Shown here piece after piece: positions 15,900-24,324 of a stretch of 64,000 nt of DNA. The stretch spans positions 186,001 to 250,000 of the forward strand of contig JACKEB010000014.1 of the NCBI GenBank assembly GCA_020633205.1, read 5' to 3'. Position 1 is the first letter of the stretch, and each line of letters opens with the position of its first letter. The DNA is from Polyangiaceae bacterium. GTDB taxonomy: Bacteria > Myxococcota_A > Polyangia > Polyangiales > Polyangiaceae. The position numbers were made by a program, and so were the translations under genes. The notes below the pieces were generated by a model. The model ran no database searches. It was not told the DNA's origin and worked only from the letters and a program-made list of their open reading frames with translations.

Positions 15900-16316
15900 T
15901 TATTCCGGCTGGAGCGCGACGGTTACGTAGCCGGCGACGCCGGGTTGGCCGTTTCGCGGACCGTTGGGGAAGACGGCTTGTCGTCCGCAGCCATCGGTCT
16001 GGATGACTATCTGGGCGCTAGCCTTCTGGTAGCCGTCGGCGAATACCTCGAGGCGGAAGCTGCCTTGGTCCTCGATGTCGATGGGGCCGAACTCGTGGAG
16101 ACCATCGCATGGTGGTAGCGCTCCGGAACGCGGGGAGAGCGAAGTGTAACCGTCGCCGTAGAGGCCGGTGCCGATGTCGCAGATCGGTTCGAGTGTTTGG
16201 GCGTCAATCGCATACACGCCGCCACGTTCCGTGCCCGAGTCGCTACAGTCGCCGGGAGGGTTCGAGTCACTGCAGCTCGCGATCAGCAGCACACTCAAGA
16301 GCAAGGTCGGGCGCAT
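15900..16316 (-). CDS. Small lipoprotein, unknown function
   Basis: A 138-residue lipoprotein; the ATG at 16316 gives MRPTLLLSVLLIASC with the lipobox Cys at 15. The mature part has several cysteines (CSDS, CDIGTG, CDGLH, DGCG) and reads like a carboxypeptidase-regulatory or Ig-like carrier fold (GSFRLEVFADGYQKASAQIV), ending in a beta strand VAGYVTVALQPE. No family named. Its stop borders the hairpin array and its start is 68 bp from the divergent thioredoxin-like gene. Confidence 0.75.
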   Translation of the reverse strand: MRPTLLLSVLLIASCSDSNPPGDCSDSGTERGGVYAIDAQTLEPICDIGTGLYGDGYTSLSPRSGALPPCDGLHEFGPIDIEDQGSFRLEVFADGYQKASAQIVIQTDGCGRQAVFPNGPRNGQPGVAGYVTVALQPE

Positions 16317-16384
16317 CTGGAGAGCATATCGCGCCTTGATGCTCACCCATCGCTGAAGCGGCACTGACTTAGCCTATTCTCGCC

Positions 16385-17608
16385 TTGACCGAGCGCCGCC
16401 CGACTGGTGGGGTGAGACCGCGAGGATCTGTGAGTTCGCCGTCCAGCTTGGCGTCAGCAGCAGTCTGGCCTTCAGCAGCAGTTCGCGCTTCGTGTACGCT
16501 CTGGCGAGTGTTTGAGCGGCGTCAGTTTGGAATTGGTCTCTTCGCGCTGTTCCTGCTGAGCGGCTTGGGGCGGGCGATCATTCGTCAGGTAAACGTGCCC
16601 CACCAGGCCCAATACACCGAGCCGGTTGAGAACTTCGACGACATCGACGTCCGCCCGGCACCTGCAGTCCGTGTGAAGCGTTGGCTTGGCGCGCCCCCGC
16701 GCTTGGATGAAGAGCGACCACAAGTGTTGGTCTCGTTGTGCGCTCGCTGGGATGTTTGCGTCGAGGAAGCTGGCTTCGTGTCGGCGCTCCACGACCGCTA
16801 TGCGAATCGCTCCGAGGTATTCGCTGTCAGCGATGAGCCGGAGGACAAGCTACACGAGCTTGACGCTCGACTTGCCAAGGCGGGGATGTCGCGTACTTTC
16901 CCTCTGGCAATTGACCGCGGAGAAGACGAAGGCGTCCTCGATGATTTGGCAACAGCATACGGGCACGATTTCATCCTCTTGCCTTACGCCTGGGTGATCC
17001 ATCGCGGGCAAGTGGTGTGGCACGGCGACCCTGAAGACGTGCAGGGCACGCTCGATGAGGTGCTAGCCACTGGCGACGCGCTGAAGTCGCGCACTGCGAA
17101 GCGTGACATTCAGCAGCTCGTGGCGGACTATCGCAAGGCCAACGACGATGACGAAGTCGACGATCTCACGCCCCAGGCGGACGCGCTTCGCGCTGCGTTG
17201 ATTGGCAGAGCCGGACAGGCGCTGAGGGTCGCGATGGACCTTCGTGATGTGGACGACGACGGCGAGTTCGTGCTCGAGCTGGCCAAGCTGGCGAACGAGG
17301 GAACCGCTGCCAGGTGTCCAGCGACCCTCGATGGCTACGGGCTGGCACAATGGGACAGTGGCGACAGCGAGGGCGCGATCAAGACGCAAAAGGAGGTCCT
17401 ACGCCTGTGCGACGCCTTGAACATCGAGTGCAAGGAAGGGCGCGAACACTGGCAGGACTACCTCCGCCTCAAGGCCGAAGCAGAGGCGGAGGCATCTGAC
17501 GGCGGGTCCGACGCAGCCGTTGTCGGAACCCTGGACGCCGGCACTGCTGACACCGGCGCTGCCGGCACCGGCGCTACGCCGGACAGCACTACTGCAGACG
17601 GGCCTTAG
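16385..17608 (+). CDS. Membrane-anchored thioredoxin-fold-like protein with helical C-terminus
   Basis: A 407-residue protein. A single membrane helix (FGIGLFALFLLSGLGRAII, about 48-66) anchors it, with the rest outside. After it comes a thioredoxin-like region: PQVLVSLCARWDVCVEEAGF corresponds to the strand-active site-helix, but the cysteines are spaced C-x5-C rather than C-x2-C, and LLPYAWVIHRGQVVWHGDPE matches the cis-proline strand and last strands. Residues 240-360 are helical and resemble TPR; the tail is rich in Ala, Gly, Thr and Asp. Start is uncertain: the reported one is TTG, and in-frame GTG codons lie 9 and 15 codons later. Redox activity is doubtful given the altered motif. Confidence 0.7.
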   Translation: MTERRPTGGVRPRGSVSSPSSLASAAVWPSAAVRASCTLWRVFERRQFGIGLFALFLLSGLGRAIIRQVNVPHQAQYTEPVENFDDIDVRPAPAVRVKRWLGAPPRLDEERPQVLVSLCARWDVCVEEAGFVSALHDRYANRSEVFAVSDEPEDKLHELDARLAKAGMSRTFPLAIDRGEDEGVLDDLATAYGHDFILLPYAWVIHRGQVVWHGDPEDVQGTLDEVLATGDALKSRTAKRDIQQLVADYRKANDDDEVDDLTPQADALRAALIGRAGQALRVAMDLRDVDDDGEFVLELAKLANEGTAARCPATLDGYGLAQWDSGDSEGAIKTQKEVLRLCDALNIECKEGREHWQDYLRLKAEAEAEASDGGSDAAVVGTLDAGTADTGAAGTGATPDSTTADGP

Positions 17609-17684
17609 CGGTCGTTTTGCGTTGTCGCGCTTCCGCTCGTGCTTTCCTGGTCGAAATCAGCTGACTTTCTCCTACGCTTTGCCC

Positions 17685-18077
17685 ATGTCTCGCGACCCCC
17701 TCGTCGAAGCGTTCGAGAGCGCGACCTTGGACGCCTCCGAGTTTCATCATCGGCAGCACCTCTACGTGGCCTGGTGTTACCTTGGGGAAATGAGTGCCGA
17801 GGACGCCCTGGCGCGCTACGTGGGCGGGCTGAAGCGCCTCACCCAAAAATTAGGTGTACCCGAGAAGTTCCACGCCACGATCACTTGGGCCTACGTCGCG
17901 CTCCTGGACGACGCCATGCAGCGCGCTCCGGGGGTGAGCTTTGACGAGTTGCTTGCGCAGAACCCCGGCTTGCTCGACCACCAGGCGGGGGACTTACGGC
18001 GCTACTACAGCCAAGCGGAGCTTGACGCGCCCGAGGCACGTGTACGCTTCGTTTTGCCTGGGCCGAGAGTCGACTAG
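17685..18077 (+). CDS. Conserved hypothetical protein
   Basis: A 130-residue soluble helical protein. It contains FHHRQHLYVAWCYLGEMSAEDAL, a His-rich helix pattern, and later HATITWAYVALLDDAM, so histidines recur on helix faces and might bind a metal. No family name can be given. I chose the ATG at 17685 because the protein pattern begins there (MSRDPLVEAFESA); open frame continues upstream through the tail of the previous gene in another frame. Confidence 0.7.
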   Translation: MSRDPLVEAFESATLDASEFHHRQHLYVAWCYLGEMSAEDALARYVGGLKRLTQKLGVPEKFHATITWAYVALLDDAMQRAPGVSFDELLAQNPGLLDHQAGDLRRYYSQAELDAPEARVRFVLPGPRVD

Positions 18078-18080
18078 CCC

Positions 18081-18103
18081 GTTTTTCGGGGGGGAGGTGC
18101 GCT
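18081..18103 (+). repeat. Dispersed G-rich motif copy
   Basis: GTTTTTCGGGGGGAGGTGCGCTG lies 4 bp after the stop of the 17685 gene (only its core GGGGGGAGGTGCG is fully typical). It belongs to the dispersed motif described in the findings. Confidence 0.6.
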
Positions 18104-18236
18104 GCTCTTCGCTGACACCGTCGTGAGTCAGCACTCGGACTCAAATCGCATCCCGTACGGATAAGAACTCGCCGCTTTGTGGCGATTACCCATCGTTCCT
18201 CAGCCGTCGCCGTCTTGGCGTGGCAAACTCGACGGC

Positions 18237-19454
18237 ATGCGAGTCCTCTGGGCGTTGGTGATTGGGAGTGGCGTGCTGGCTGGCTGCAGCGGCGACGGAG
18301 GCAGTAGCCAGGGCGATGGAGGCAGCTCCGGGGCTGCGGGCAGCGGCGGGGAGTCGACAGGGGGCACTGGAGGTTCCAGCGTCGGTGGTAGCGGCGCTGG
18401 TGGTTCCGCGGGGCATGGCGGCGCGGCTGGGACCGGTGGCTCAGGCGGGTCGAGCGGCGCCGGTGCTGGCGGGGCTGCCGGGAGTGCTGGTTCCGCTGGC
18501 GCTGCCGGCTCAGCTGGTGCTGGCGGAGCGCCGACCTGTGCGCTGACCGACTCCGGTCCCGTGACGGCAACGGCAGACAATCAAGTGATCGAAGGTCTAC
18601 GCATCACCTCCACCAGTGGCCCAGCGGTCGACATCGATGGTTACAACGGAGTCGTGGTACGCAACGTGGAGATCGTCCATGCCGGCGGTGTTGGGATCCG
18701 TGTCGCTAACTCCGACGACGTGCTTCTGGACCATGTGTCGGTCGAGTACACGGGGGCTCCGGTCATGGGCGCGAATAGCTCGTCGGACTTGCTCAACATC
18801 AGCTGCTACCAGTCGGCGAGGCTCACGGTGACTGGCGCAAGGCTCACCCGTGGGTCAAGCGGGATCTACCTTCAGGCATGTCCGGAGTCGAAGCTCAGCT
18901 TCATCGAGGGCCACGACTTTCGCGGTCCGTTTCCTCGCGGACAAGTGGTGCAGTGGAACGCCTCGGACTCGGGGCTGTTGGAGGACTTCTCCGTGGAGAA
19001 TCCCCCGGAGTCGTGGCCGGAAGACAACGTGAACGTCTACAAGTCGTTGAACGCGGTGGTCCGCCGTGGCTTGGTGGACGGCAACAACTCGCCGTCTGGC
19101 GTCGGGGTGATTTTCGACGGAGACACCAGCACGGGTCGGGTGGAGGACGTGGACGCGATCCGCATGGGCAACGGTTGCTTCTCGAACTACGCGGGGGCCG
19201 ACGGCAACGTCTTCCTGCGCACGCGTTGTCGGCAGAACATCTGCACGGATCAGGGACGCGGCGTGCCTTCCTCCAACGCGCTGATGTGGGCGGGCAAGCC
19301 AGGGCTCACCGCGCTGCACATCGAGCAGAGCAAGTACTACGACTCGTGCAACGGGAATGTCGTTTGGCCGAGTGATGCTTTCAGCGTGCTCGAGCTCAGC
19401 GAAGAAGACTTCACGTTGCGGAGCCCGATCCGCGTCGATTTCTGCTGGGAATAG
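18237..19454 (+). CDS. Secreted lipoprotein with right-handed parallel beta-helix
   Basis: A 405-residue surface-type lipoprotein. The ATG at 18237 gives MRVLWALVIGSGVLAGC with the lipobox Cys17. A linker of about 75 residues made mostly of Gly, Ser and Ala follows, typical of myxobacterial secreted enzymes. The C-terminal two thirds is a pectate-lyase-like parallel beta-helix: repeated short strands such as QVIEGLRITSTSGPAVDIDG, GVVVRNVEIVHAGGVGIRVA, DVLLDHVSVEYTGAP. The coil repeats suggest a carbohydrate-binding or -cleaving role, but no catalytic triad can be assigned. Confidence 0.85.
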   Translation: MRVLWALVIGSGVLAGCSGDGGSSQGDGGSSGAAGSGGESTGGTGGSSVGGSGAGGSAGHGGAAGTGGSGGSSGAGAGGAAGSAGSAGAAGSAGAGGAPTCALTDSGPVTATADNQVIEGLRITSTSGPAVDIDGYNGVVVRNVEIVHAGGVGIRVANSDDVLLDHVSVEYTGAPVMGANSSSDLLNISCYQSARLTVTGARLTRGSSGIYLQACPESKLSFIEGHDFRGPFPRGQVVQWNASDSGLLEDFSVENPPESWPEDNVNVYKSLNAVVRRGLVDGNNSPSGVGVIFDGDTSTGRVEDVDAIRMGNGCFSNYAGADGNVFLRTRCRQNICTDQGRGVPSSNALMWAGKPGLTALHIEQSKYYDSCNGNVVWPSDAFSVLELSEEDFTLRSPIRVDFCWE

Positions 19455-19458
19455 CGCC

Positions 19459-19500
19459 GCTCAAGGCTCGAGCCGCTTCAAGGCTCGAGCCGCTTCAGGG
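19459..19500. terminator. Duplicated palindrome between convergent genes
   Basis: CAAGGCTCGAGCCGCTT occurs twice in tandem (19462 and 19480), each with the perfect palindrome GGCTCGAGCC. It lies between the beta-helix stop and the TetR stop, where a bidirectional terminator is expected, but no T-run follows. Confidence 0.45.
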
Positions 19501-20109
19501 CTTGGTGGCTGCTTGACCCACCGTCAGGAGGGCCATATCCACGAGGTGTTGCTCGATGCGGTCATGGGCTTCAGCCAGTGTGTTCGCCCCCGTGAACAGC
19601 AACAGGTCCTCTTCGCTGAGGCACAAGTAGCGTGTCGCGGCGAACACCAGTGATTGGATCTTGAGCCAGGTGTCCGTCCCCACGCTGGCCGCGACGTTCC
19701 TCATCATGTTTCGATGATGGTTGACCCGTCGCTGAACCGTGTGACCGCCGTGCTCCGCCAGGCGGCTCAGCTGGAGCAACAAGATGGGACGCTCCACCAT
19801 ACCGAAGCGATACAGCTCGCGGGTCGCCTCGGCGGTGACTTCAGCAGGCGTTGAATCCGCGAGGCGCTGGAAGTGCTTCAGTGCCAGCACGCGCATGCGG
19901 TCGTAGTGCCCGTCCAAACACGCCTCGCAAAGCGCGTCGAGGGAGGAGAAGTAGTAGCTCACCGTTCCGGTGCTGAGCCCTGCCTTGCGCGCAACCCCTC
20001 TGAGCGAGAGCGTCGTCGGTCCGCTCTCGCTCACGATCGTCATCGCCGCGCTTAGGATTGCCTCCTGAGTCGCCGCGGGATCCGCGTTCTTGGGTCGCAC
20101 TTCGTGCAT
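19495..20109 (-). CDS. TetR-family transcriptional regulator
   Basis: A 204-residue regulator. The N-terminal DNA-binding domain reads LSLRGVARKAGLSTGTVSYYF followed by DALCEACLDGHYDRM, typical of TetR. The C-terminal ligand domain is helical and unassigned. I chose the ATG at 20109; an in-frame start at 20133 is also possible. A near-perfect 20-bp palindrome 39 bp upstream is a likely autoregulatory operator. It resembles the second TetR in the window (35293-35910) in the helix after the HTH (EACLDG), so the two may be related. Confidence 0.92.
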   Translation of the reverse strand: MHEVRPKNADPAATQEAILSAAMTIVSESGPTTLSLRGVARKAGLSTGTVSYYFSSLDALCEACLDGHYDRMRVLALKHFQRLADSTPAEVTAEATRELYRFGMVERPILLLQLSRLAEHGGHTVQRRVNHHRNMMRNVAASVGTDTWLKIQSLVFAATRYLCLSEEDLLLFTGANTLAEAHDRIEQHLVDMALLTVGQAATKP

Positions 20110-20147
20110 GGTAGCCCGAGCGGAGCTGCACAACTAGCCATGTCATT

Positions 20148-20167
20148 GCGCCGGCTGCAGTCGGCGC
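20148..20167. promoter_or_regulatory. Candidate TetR operator
   Basis: GCGCCGGCTGCAGTCGGCGC is a 20-bp palindrome with one imperfect pair, centred on CTGCAG, in the 223-bp region between the TetR gene and the divergent FHA gene. Size and position fit a TetR operator; binding is inferred. Confidence 0.45.
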
Positions 20168-20332
20168 TCTCCAGAACCTCGAGCGCGCGGCCTCCACGGC
20201 GCCTGGTTTCCTGACGGTACGCGTTTCGACACCTCGTTCTCGAGGCAGCATGAGTGTTTCCTTCGCTATTCGTGCTTCGCGTTTCCAGACGGAGATTGAC
20301 GTCGCCACGGCGCTGACGATCGATGTGCGGGT

Positions 20333-21172
20333 ATGGCGGTCGCCCTCAAGATCTCCGGACCTGAGGGGGAACGGCGAGTCAACGTCAGCGGGAGCGTGAA
20401 GCTCGGGCGCGCGTCGGGTTGCGATGTGGTGCTGAAGCATCCTTCAGTGTCTGCAGAAGCGCTCTTGGTGCGTCGGGATGGAGCCGGTGCCATCGCTGAT
20501 CCACTGGGTGGTGTGGTGGCGCTGAACGATGCGCGCATGCAGAGCAAGCACCAGCTCAAAGACGGTGATGAACTCAAGGTCGGACCGTATCGCGTGAAGG
20601 TACTGCTGACCGGTAGCCTCTCCGTGCGCCCACCTTCGGTGCGCCCGGGGGATCTGGCGCCCGCGTCGACGCGCCCGCCGCTTACGTTGCCTCCGGGAAG
20701 CGCACCGCTCTCGATGCGTCCATCCGCGCCGCCGCCCGCGCCGGTGGAACTCTCGGAGTCGGAGCGCGTTCGCATCCTCAGCGATGCCCGCGCGCGCCTC
20801 ACCCGAGGGGAAAAGCGCAGCATCGTGTTGAGCAAGCTGGGGGAGGCTGGGCTCCAGCGCGGTGAAGCCGCCGCGCATATCGAAGACGTGATCTCGCAGC
20901 TAAGGGGCGCCACCAAGCACCGTGCGCGCCGTCGAGCTTTGCTGGGCTTCATGCTGCTGCTCTTGGGCCTGGTGGCGACGGCCTACTTTGCCAAGTTCAT
21001 TCCGAGCGGAATCGGGGAGAAGGTGCTCGCCTTGCGCCTGCCCCACGCCGAGCAGGTGCTGCTCTTCGCTGGCGAACACTGGCTTGGCCCTGCTGTCATG
21101 GTACTCGGCGCGCTCGTGCTGCTCGCGGCATTGTTCCGCTTGCTGCGTGGGGATCCGCGCTTCAATAGATAG
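20333..21172 (+). CDS. FHA-domain membrane protein
   Basis: A 279-residue protein. The N-terminal part (about 3-92) is a forkhead-associated domain, which binds phosphothreonine: SVKLGRASGCDVVLKHPSVS contains the G-R-x...S loop, and HQLKDGDELKVGPYRVKV the closing strands. A Pro-rich linker follows, then a helical stretch (SESERVRILSDARARLT to about 200) and two hydrophobic segments (LLGFMLLLLGLVATAYF and AVMVLGALVLLAALFRLL). It may link Ser/Thr kinase output to a membrane process. Its stop overlaps the convergent lipoprotein gene by 11 bp. Confidence 0.88.
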   Translation: MAVALKISGPEGERRVNVSGSVKLGRASGCDVVLKHPSVSAEALLVRRDGAGAIADPLGGVVALNDARMQSKHQLKDGDELKVGPYRVKVLLTGSLSVRPPSVRPGDLAPASTRPPLTLPPGSAPLSMRPSAPPPAPVELSESERVRILSDARARLTRGEKRSIVLSKLGEAGLQRGEAAAHIEDVISQLRGATKHRARRRALLGFMLLLLGLVATAYFAKFIPSGIGEKVLALRLPHAEQVLLFAGEHWLGPAVMVLGALVLLAALFRLLRGDPRFNR

Positions 21173-22097
21173 GTCCCTCATTGAAGTGATGCGGAGGCGT
21201 CGGGACCTTCTGCTCCCAACCCTCGGGAACTGGTGGAAAGACGATCGTCAGCTCGCCATCCACCGGTGGAATGCCAGCGACAGGTCCGAACTGGCTGACG
21301 CTGACCTGTAGGCACTGGAGATAGGCGACATCCACCGGCGTGACTGCGTAGAGTTTCAGGCCGGGTTCACCAGTCACGCTTCGATAGTGGAGCGTCACCG
21401 GTCGGGGGTCGCGCACCGCCTGGTAGAAGTTGCAGCCCCAGCGGCTGAAGAGGAACGGAAGCATGAGCGAGCCGAACGAATAGCTGTCCCTGTCCTGTGT
21501 TGGACTGGCTTTGAATTCGGCGTGCCAGTCGACGTCCGGTTGGACCGGAGCGACGGACGTTTGGGGTAGAGGGGAGTGGAGGTCGACGTCGGTCTTCACC
21601 AGCAGGGTCTGCTCGACCAAGCGCATTGGACTCCGCTCGATTCGGATCAGGTACTCCTGGCCATCGAGAGTGAGTGTGCCCCTGACGTCGCCGGGGCTCA
21701 GTTGTGGGGCGACCAGACTCTGATGTGTTGCCCTGAGGAAGCGAAAGACGGCGCGCTGGCGGAGACTCTGGGGGGCTTGTTGGTCCATCACGCCGCCTAC
21801 GAGCATTCGGTCCCGCACCTTCGTAGCCTCTTGTCCGTAGAGCGGGAGCCGTGTGTGGGCACGGACGTAGTCATCGTTGCCGCTTTCCGCCGCTCCACAC
21901 AGCTCCCTCAAAAACCGCAGTACGCCGCCGACGTCGCTGACGTGGGGAGCGGCCTGTTCGCTGGCGTGGGGCTCGTGGGCGTTGATCGGCAATGCAATAG
22001 GTGCTCTTTCGCCGGTTCGCTGGTTCTTGGGGGGAGGTGCGTTGCTACACGCCGAGAGCACCAGCCACCCCAGCATCAAGCAGCCCCCATACTTCAT
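21162..22097 (-). CDS. Lipoprotein, unknown function
   Basis: A 311-residue lipoprotein; LMLGWLVLSAC gives the lipobox with Cys17. A low-complexity segment (NAPPPKNQRTGERAP) is encoded by one copy of the dispersed G-rich motif read in antisense, so the motif lies in coding DNA here. The mature part has a helical N-terminal region (HVSDVGGVLRFLRELCGAAE) and beta-rich remainder. No family recognised. Confidence 0.75.
   Translation of the reverse strand: MKYGGCLMLGWLVLSACSNAPPPKNQRTGERAPIALPINAHEPHASEQAAPHVSDVGGVLRFLRELCGAAESGNDDYVRAHTRLPLYGQEATKVRDRMLVGGVMDQQAPQSLRQRAVFRFLRATHQSLVAPQLSPGDVRGTLTLDGQEYLIRIERSPMRLVEQTLLVKTDVDLHSPLPQTSVAPVQPDVDWHAEFKASPTQDRDSYSFGSLMLPFLFSRWGCNFYQAVRDPRPVTLHYRSVTGEPGLKLYAVTPVDVAYLQCLQVSVSQFGPVAGIPPVDGELTIVFPPVPEGWEQKVPTPPHHFNEGPIY
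22022..22045 (+). repeat. Dispersed G-rich motif copy, inside a gene
   Basis: GGTTCTTGGGGGGAGGTGCG then TTGC, antisense within the first 25 codons after the lipobox of the 21162-22097 lipoprotein. Compared with intergenic copies, the core GGGGGGAGGTGCGTTG is intact. Confidence 0.65.
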
Positions 22098-22225
22098 CCA
22101 AGGAAAGCTAGCGTTGCCGTCGCACGTTGCGAGTTAAGGCGCGTTAAGCTGCGCGTCCGTTGGTTAAAACCTTGCGGAAACGGTAAGCTGACCTAGGCCA
22201 TGTGGCGGTTTAGGTGACCGTGCGC

Positions 22226-22248
22226 CACACCTCACCCCCAAACCCAGG
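22226..22248 (-). repeat. Dispersed G-rich motif copy
   Basis: On the minus strand it reads CCTGGGTTTGGGGGTGAGGT (end G at 22226). It sits just after the stop of the GH43 gene and upstream of the next minus-strand lipoprotein gene. Confidence 0.65.
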
Positions 22249-22249
22249 C

Positions 22250-23896
22250 CTAAGGCAATGGCTGAGAGCGCGATGAAGGTGCGCCGCGCATCAGGGGCCA
22301 CCCGCCGCTCCACTGGATGCGATCGACGAGCACGACACGGCCGGGCCCTTGCTGGATCTGACCAGCGACCCACGAGTGGTAGATGTGCACCCAGTCGCCA
22401 GAAGGGCCTTGCAAGACCGAGCCGTGGCCGGGGCCAGCCCAAGCGCCTTTGCTAACCAAGATGGGCGAGCCTTTCTTGGTGAAGGGGCCGGTGGGTGAGC
22501 TCGACTTTGCGACACCGACTGCGTAGCTCGCGCTCGCGTAGCCGTTTGCGCTGTAGAACAGGAAGAACTCACCGCCGTGTTCGACCATCCACGGGCCCTC
22601 GACGAGCGCGCCTTCCCAGCTCTCCGTGTTGGTGATGAGTGTCGTCGCGTTGCCAACCACAGAAAGGCCGTCCGCCGCGAGCTCCTGGATCTTGATTGGC
22701 GTCGCTTGACCGACGGCGTTGCCGTCGATTTTCCACAAGACGTAGTGCTTGCCCGTTGACGCGCGGAAATAATGGGCATCGATGGCGCCGGGGCTCGGCT
22801 CGGTGATCAGCGGCTGACCGATGTCGGTGTACGGCCCCGTGGGGCTCGAGGCGCTGGCCGCGCCGATGGCGAAGGTGCCGGAAGTGGAGCTCTTCGCGCT
22901 GAAATACACCACGTACCCGCTACCGACCTTGTGTAGCTCTGGCGCCCAGAAGGAGCCGGTGCCCCAGCTCGGCTTGGTGGCGTCGCTGAACACACTGCCT
23001 TCGCTCTGCCAGTGCACCAGGTCCTTCGAGGAGCGCATGGGGTACTTCGGGCCCGGAGTACACGCCATGTAGTAGGTGTCGCCGTCACGCATCACGCCGG
23101 GATCGGGGCAGTCCACGTCGACGACTGGGTTCGCGTAGAGGCCGCCGCACTGGGTGTGGCGGAATGCGAGGTCGCAGGCGTTGCTTCCGCTGTAGGTCGG
23201 TGTCCAGCCGTTGGAGAGCGTGGCCGAGGAGTTGCCGCCGCTGCTCGTACACACGCCGTCCCAGGTGACCACACCGGCTTGGTCGTCGTAGTAGTTTGGG
23301 TGGCTGGGGCCTGGTATCCACGCGGATCCATACCCGATGCGTGTCTTGCAGCTCGAAGGCACGCCGGTGCACGTGTCGGCGTAGTCCAAGGCGATGATGC
23401 AGTTCTTGCCAGTGAAGTACGGTTGCCAGCCGTTGGAGAGCGTGGCAAAGGCGTTGCCCGAGCCGTCCACCTGACAGCTGCCGTCCCAGGTGACGACGCC
23501 GTCGGCGACGTCGTAGTCGTTTGGATGACTCCCGCCTCTAATCCACGCGGAACCATAGGTGATGCGCGTGGTGCACGGTGCCGCGCCGGCGCTGCCTCCT
23601 GCTCCAGCGTCGCCAGCGCTGCCTCCGCTGGAGTTGCCGCCTGCTGAGCTCCCTCCGTTCGCGCTCCCGGCGTTTCCTGCGCTGCCCCCGTTGCCTGTCC
23701 CCGCGTTAGCACCGCTACCGCCGCTCGTGTTCCCCGAGCCGCCGCTTGATGAGCCGCCAAAGCTCGATCCATTGCCAGCGGTTCCGCCGCCGTCGGAGCC
23801 GCAACCAAGGGTGGCAAACGCGCCCAGTGCCGTGAGCGTTGCCAACCGCTTGGCGGGGAATTTTAGGGTTTTTCTAGGGTGGGGGAGAGGGGACAA
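22250..23896 (-). CDS. Glycoside hydrolase family 43-type lipoprotein with two N-terminal repeats
   Basis: A 548-residue secreted enzyme. The N-terminus (TTG start) carries a lipobox LGAFATLGC (Cys32), then a Gly/Ser/Asn-rich linker to about 105. Two similar modules of about 67 residues follow, each opening ITYGSAWIRGGSHPNDYD or IGYGSAWIPGPSHPNYYD and ending with an NGW strand and Cys. The C-terminal domain is a five-bladed propeller of the GH43/62 kind: DCPDPGVMRDGDTYYM holds the general-base Asp, FWAPELHKVGSGYVVYFSA the first-blade neighbour, and EGPWMVEHGGEFFLFYS the general-acid Glu region. It probably cleaves arabinan or xylan side chains. The two repeated modules may bind carbohydrate; I do not recognise them. 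Confidence 0.88.
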   Translation of the reverse strand: MSPLPHPRKTLKFPAKRLATLTALGAFATLGCGSDGGGTAGNGSSFGGSSSGGSGNTSGGSGANAGTGNGGSAGNAGSANGGSSAGGNSSGGSAGDAGAGGSAGAAPCTTRITYGSAWIRGGSHPNDYDVADGVVTWDGSCQVDGSGNAFATLSNGWQPYFTGKNCIIALDYADTCTGVPSSCKTRIGYGSAWIPGPSHPNYYDDQAGVVTWDGVCTSSGGNSSATLSNGWTPTYSGSNACDLAFRHTQCGGLYANPVVDVDCPDPGVMRDGDTYYMACTPGPKYPMRSSKDLVHWQSEGSVFSDATKPSWGTGSFWAPELHKVGSGYVVYFSAKSSTSGTFAIGAASASSPTGPYTDIGQPLITEPSPGAIDAHYFRASTGKHYVLWKIDGNAVGQATPIKIQELAADGLSVVGNATTLITNTESWEGALVEGPWMVEHGGEFFLFYSANGYASASYAVGVAKSSSPTGPFTKKGSPILVSKGAWAGPGHGSVLQGPSGDWVHIYHSWVAGQIQQGPGRVVLVDRIQWSGGWPLMRGAPSSRSQPLP

Positions 23897-24040
23897 GCGT
23901 GAACCTTAGCACGCGCGATGTTTCCGCCGATGGCCGCTTCCGCTCTGGGAGCTGACGCTAGGTGCTTCGAGACGGCTGGCGATCGCGCTCGATCGTCCCA
24001 ATACTCGCTGCCACTCAATCATTCTGAGGCAAGAGGCGAC

Positions 24041-24283
24041 ATGCTCCCCAAGTGCAACCATTTCGACGGCAACGTGGCGACGCCCAGCGGCGAGCGCTGC
24101 GAAGAGTGTGGCTCTGAGTTCAACTTGCGCGTGTGCACCACATGCGGTCACGTGGGTTGTTGTGAGTCCCAGAAGGGTCACAACACCGCCCACGCCAAGG
24201 CCGCAGGCCACCCGGTGATCAAGTCGTTGCCCATGGGTGAGGGTCACTTCACCTGGTGCTACGAGTGCAACTCGTACGTCTGA
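24041..24283 (+). CDS. UBP-type zinc-finger protein
   Basis: An 80-residue protein consisting of one ZnF-UBP domain, known from deubiquitinases and HDAC6 for binding ubiquitin C-termini. Cys and His residues follow the pattern C-x-H (KCNHF), C-x2-C (CEECG), C-x2-C-G-H (CTTCGHVGCC), H-x-x-x-H (HNTAHAKAAGH), and final W-C-x2-C (FTWCYECNSY). Stand-alone bacterial copies exist but their partner is not known. The ATG at 24041, preceded by GAGGCAAGAGGCGAC, was preferred to longer starts. Confidence 0.92.
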   Translation: MLPKCNHFDGNVATPSGERCEECGSEFNLRVCTTCGHVGCCESQKGHNTAHAKAAGHPVIKSLPMGEGHFTWCYECNSYV

Positions 24284-24324
24284 CTTGATAGCCGCGCGGA
24301 AGCGCACCCGGGGGGACAACGAAC

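Noticed and set aside
15076..16006. Long plus-strand open frames of 284 and 303 codons across the hairpin array
   Set aside because: They exist because the repeat has few stops in several frames at once; they are low-complexity, lack ribosome sites, and shift with indels.
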